A DNA stretch of 32,889 nt from Apostichopus californicus. Its lineage: Eukaryota > Echinodermata > Holothuroidea > Aspidochirotida > Stichopodidae. Below the pieces are notes generated by a model. That model did no database searches. It had not been told where the DNA came from and saw nothing but the letters and a program-made list of their open reading frames with translations. The stretch covers positions 1 to 32,889 of the forward strand of contig JAIPMN010011536.1 of NCBI GenBank assembly GCA_020650975.1. Reading direction: 5' to 3'. Positions 32,108 through 32,889 of this stretch are shown piece after piece. Within the stretch, counting starts at the first letter, position 1. Every line of letters starts with the position of its first letter. Both the position numbers and the translations under genes were made by a program.

Positions 32108-32889
32108 CATGGGCGTCAATCCAGGGGGGGGGGACGGGGGGACACGCCCCCCACATTTCGATGGGTGGGGACACAATATCAAATGTCCCCCCCCCACACA
32201 TTTGAAAAAAGAGTAGTGTCGTGGCTCTATTTGGTTAGGGCTTACACATCTCAGGATTCATATCATCGAATATCACTCAATGTTGCTGAATGGAGAATTC
32301 CACCCAGATCTCGAGAGTTGGTACCCTGAGTTCTCCAACAATCTTAAGCTTAGTCTGCCTCTCTTTCGAGGCCAGTTCCAGTTGTCGTCGGTTGAAGGGT
32401 ATAGACAAATATTGAAGTTGATGAATCCAGCGGAACGGGCTATGTTTGGTGAAGACGAAGCTCTCTTGCGGTTGCTCCTCGACTCCTCCGCCAGTTCGAC
32501 GGAAGCCGAGAGATCTTTTAGTGCTTTGAGGCGTTTGAAGACATGGCTACGGAGCACCATGACTCAACAGAGGCTGAACCATGTGATGGTGTGCCATATT
32601 CACCGCGAACGTCTAGCCCAGTTGAAGCCTGAGGAGTTAGCAGAGAAGTTCGTTGGTTTCTCGGATTACAGACGCCGCATCTTCGGGCGATTCCAGTAGA
32701 AAACTAGTGCACTCCGTCATTATCATAAGAGAGCACTTCATAGCTAGAGTCAAAGCTTGTACATAGTTGTTGTTTAGTTATAGATGGTGTTTCAAAGACG
32801 GTGCGCGTTCCCTAATATTGGGGAAATGAAATAGGGAGCATATTCCGTGGCAGCGCATCCCATGTTACCTTGTTTTTGAGTGATACCGG
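32108..32889 (+). mobile_element. hAT-type DNA transposon, apparently internally deleted, right end outside window
   Basis: Begins at about 32108 with CATGGGCGTCAATCCAGGG followed by G-rich and C-rich blocks (to about 32197), a style typical of the ends of some animal hAT elements. Within about 120 bases it passes to the C-terminal part of a hAT transposase (32217-32699). A full hAT transposase of roughly 600 or more residues cannot fit, so the N-terminal and catalytic parts are missing. The expected 8-bp target duplication at the left would be GCTCCATG (32100-32107). The right terminal repeat is not seen before the window ends. Confidence 0.6.
32280..32699 (+). pseudogene. hAT transposase C-terminal dimerisation domain fragment
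   Basis: A 139-codon frame, open in fact from 32217 after a TAG at 32214. It carries the hAT dimerisation-domain signature: LLRLLLDSSASSTEAERSFSALRRLKTWLRS, here split for reading as LLRLLLDSSASS, TEAERSFSALRRLK and TWLRSTM, followed by RLNHVMVCHIHRE. This is the part found at the end of ZMYM1-like and THAP12-like hAT-derived proteins. The RNase-H-like catalytic core and the N-terminal zinc-finger region are absent, so it is most likely a non-autonomous remnant. It could also be the last exon of a longer gene whose earlier exons lie elsewhere, but the adjoining transposon-end-like sequence argues against that. Codon 1 at 32280 is only the first ATG, not a proven start. Confidence 0.75.

Overview
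The window looks like nuclear DNA of an invertebrate, most likely a deuterostome and plausibly an echinoderm. It is AT-rich, has long non-coding stretches, GT/AG splice signals, microsatellites, a decayed gene copy and a hAT-type DNA transposon fragment. The organism is inferred from domain content and genome style; no marker gene settles it.

The window is dominated by a local cluster of one gene family. Each member encodes a large type I membrane protein with, in order, a signal peptide, an IgGFc-binding-protein N-terminal domain, an IPT/E-set-like region, an AMOP domain, a von Willebrand D domain opening with GDPH, one or two Sushi (CCP) domains, one transmembrane helix and a short tail. 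The C-terminal half resembles MUC4 and SUSD2, while the N-terminal half resembles FCGBP.

Layout: (A) 1-1454, minus strand, 5' part of member 1, cut by the window edge, with a probable 5'-UTR intron to about 4021. (B) 4023-7404, no gene seen. (C) 7405-11187, minus strand, intact member 2 with two Sushi domains. (D) 11197-15779, upstream of member 2, no confident gene. (E) 15780-19346, plus strand, repeated copies of a promoter/exon-1 module and their intronic sequence, mixed with microsatellites. (F) 19348-22427, plus strand, member 3, a heavily broken pseudogene. (G) 22428-24379, non-coding. (H) 24380-26938, promoter/exon 1 and intron 1 of member 4, whose coding exon is 26941-30555 with one Sushi domain. 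(I) 30556-32107, 3' flank containing a second copy of about 500 bp of member 4's intron. (J) 32108 to the end, the 5' end and C-terminal coding part of an apparently internally deleted hAT element.

The transcription order is left, left, right, right, with two pairs firing away from a central spacer. In every member a splice acceptor sits a few bases before the start codon and the whole protein is read from one exon. This non-coding leader exon plus one large coding exon, in a tandem and inverted cluster with diverged surface patches and changing Sushi number, is the most interesting feature. It suggests a rapidly evolving family of mucosal adhesion or immune-recognition proteins; that role is inference.
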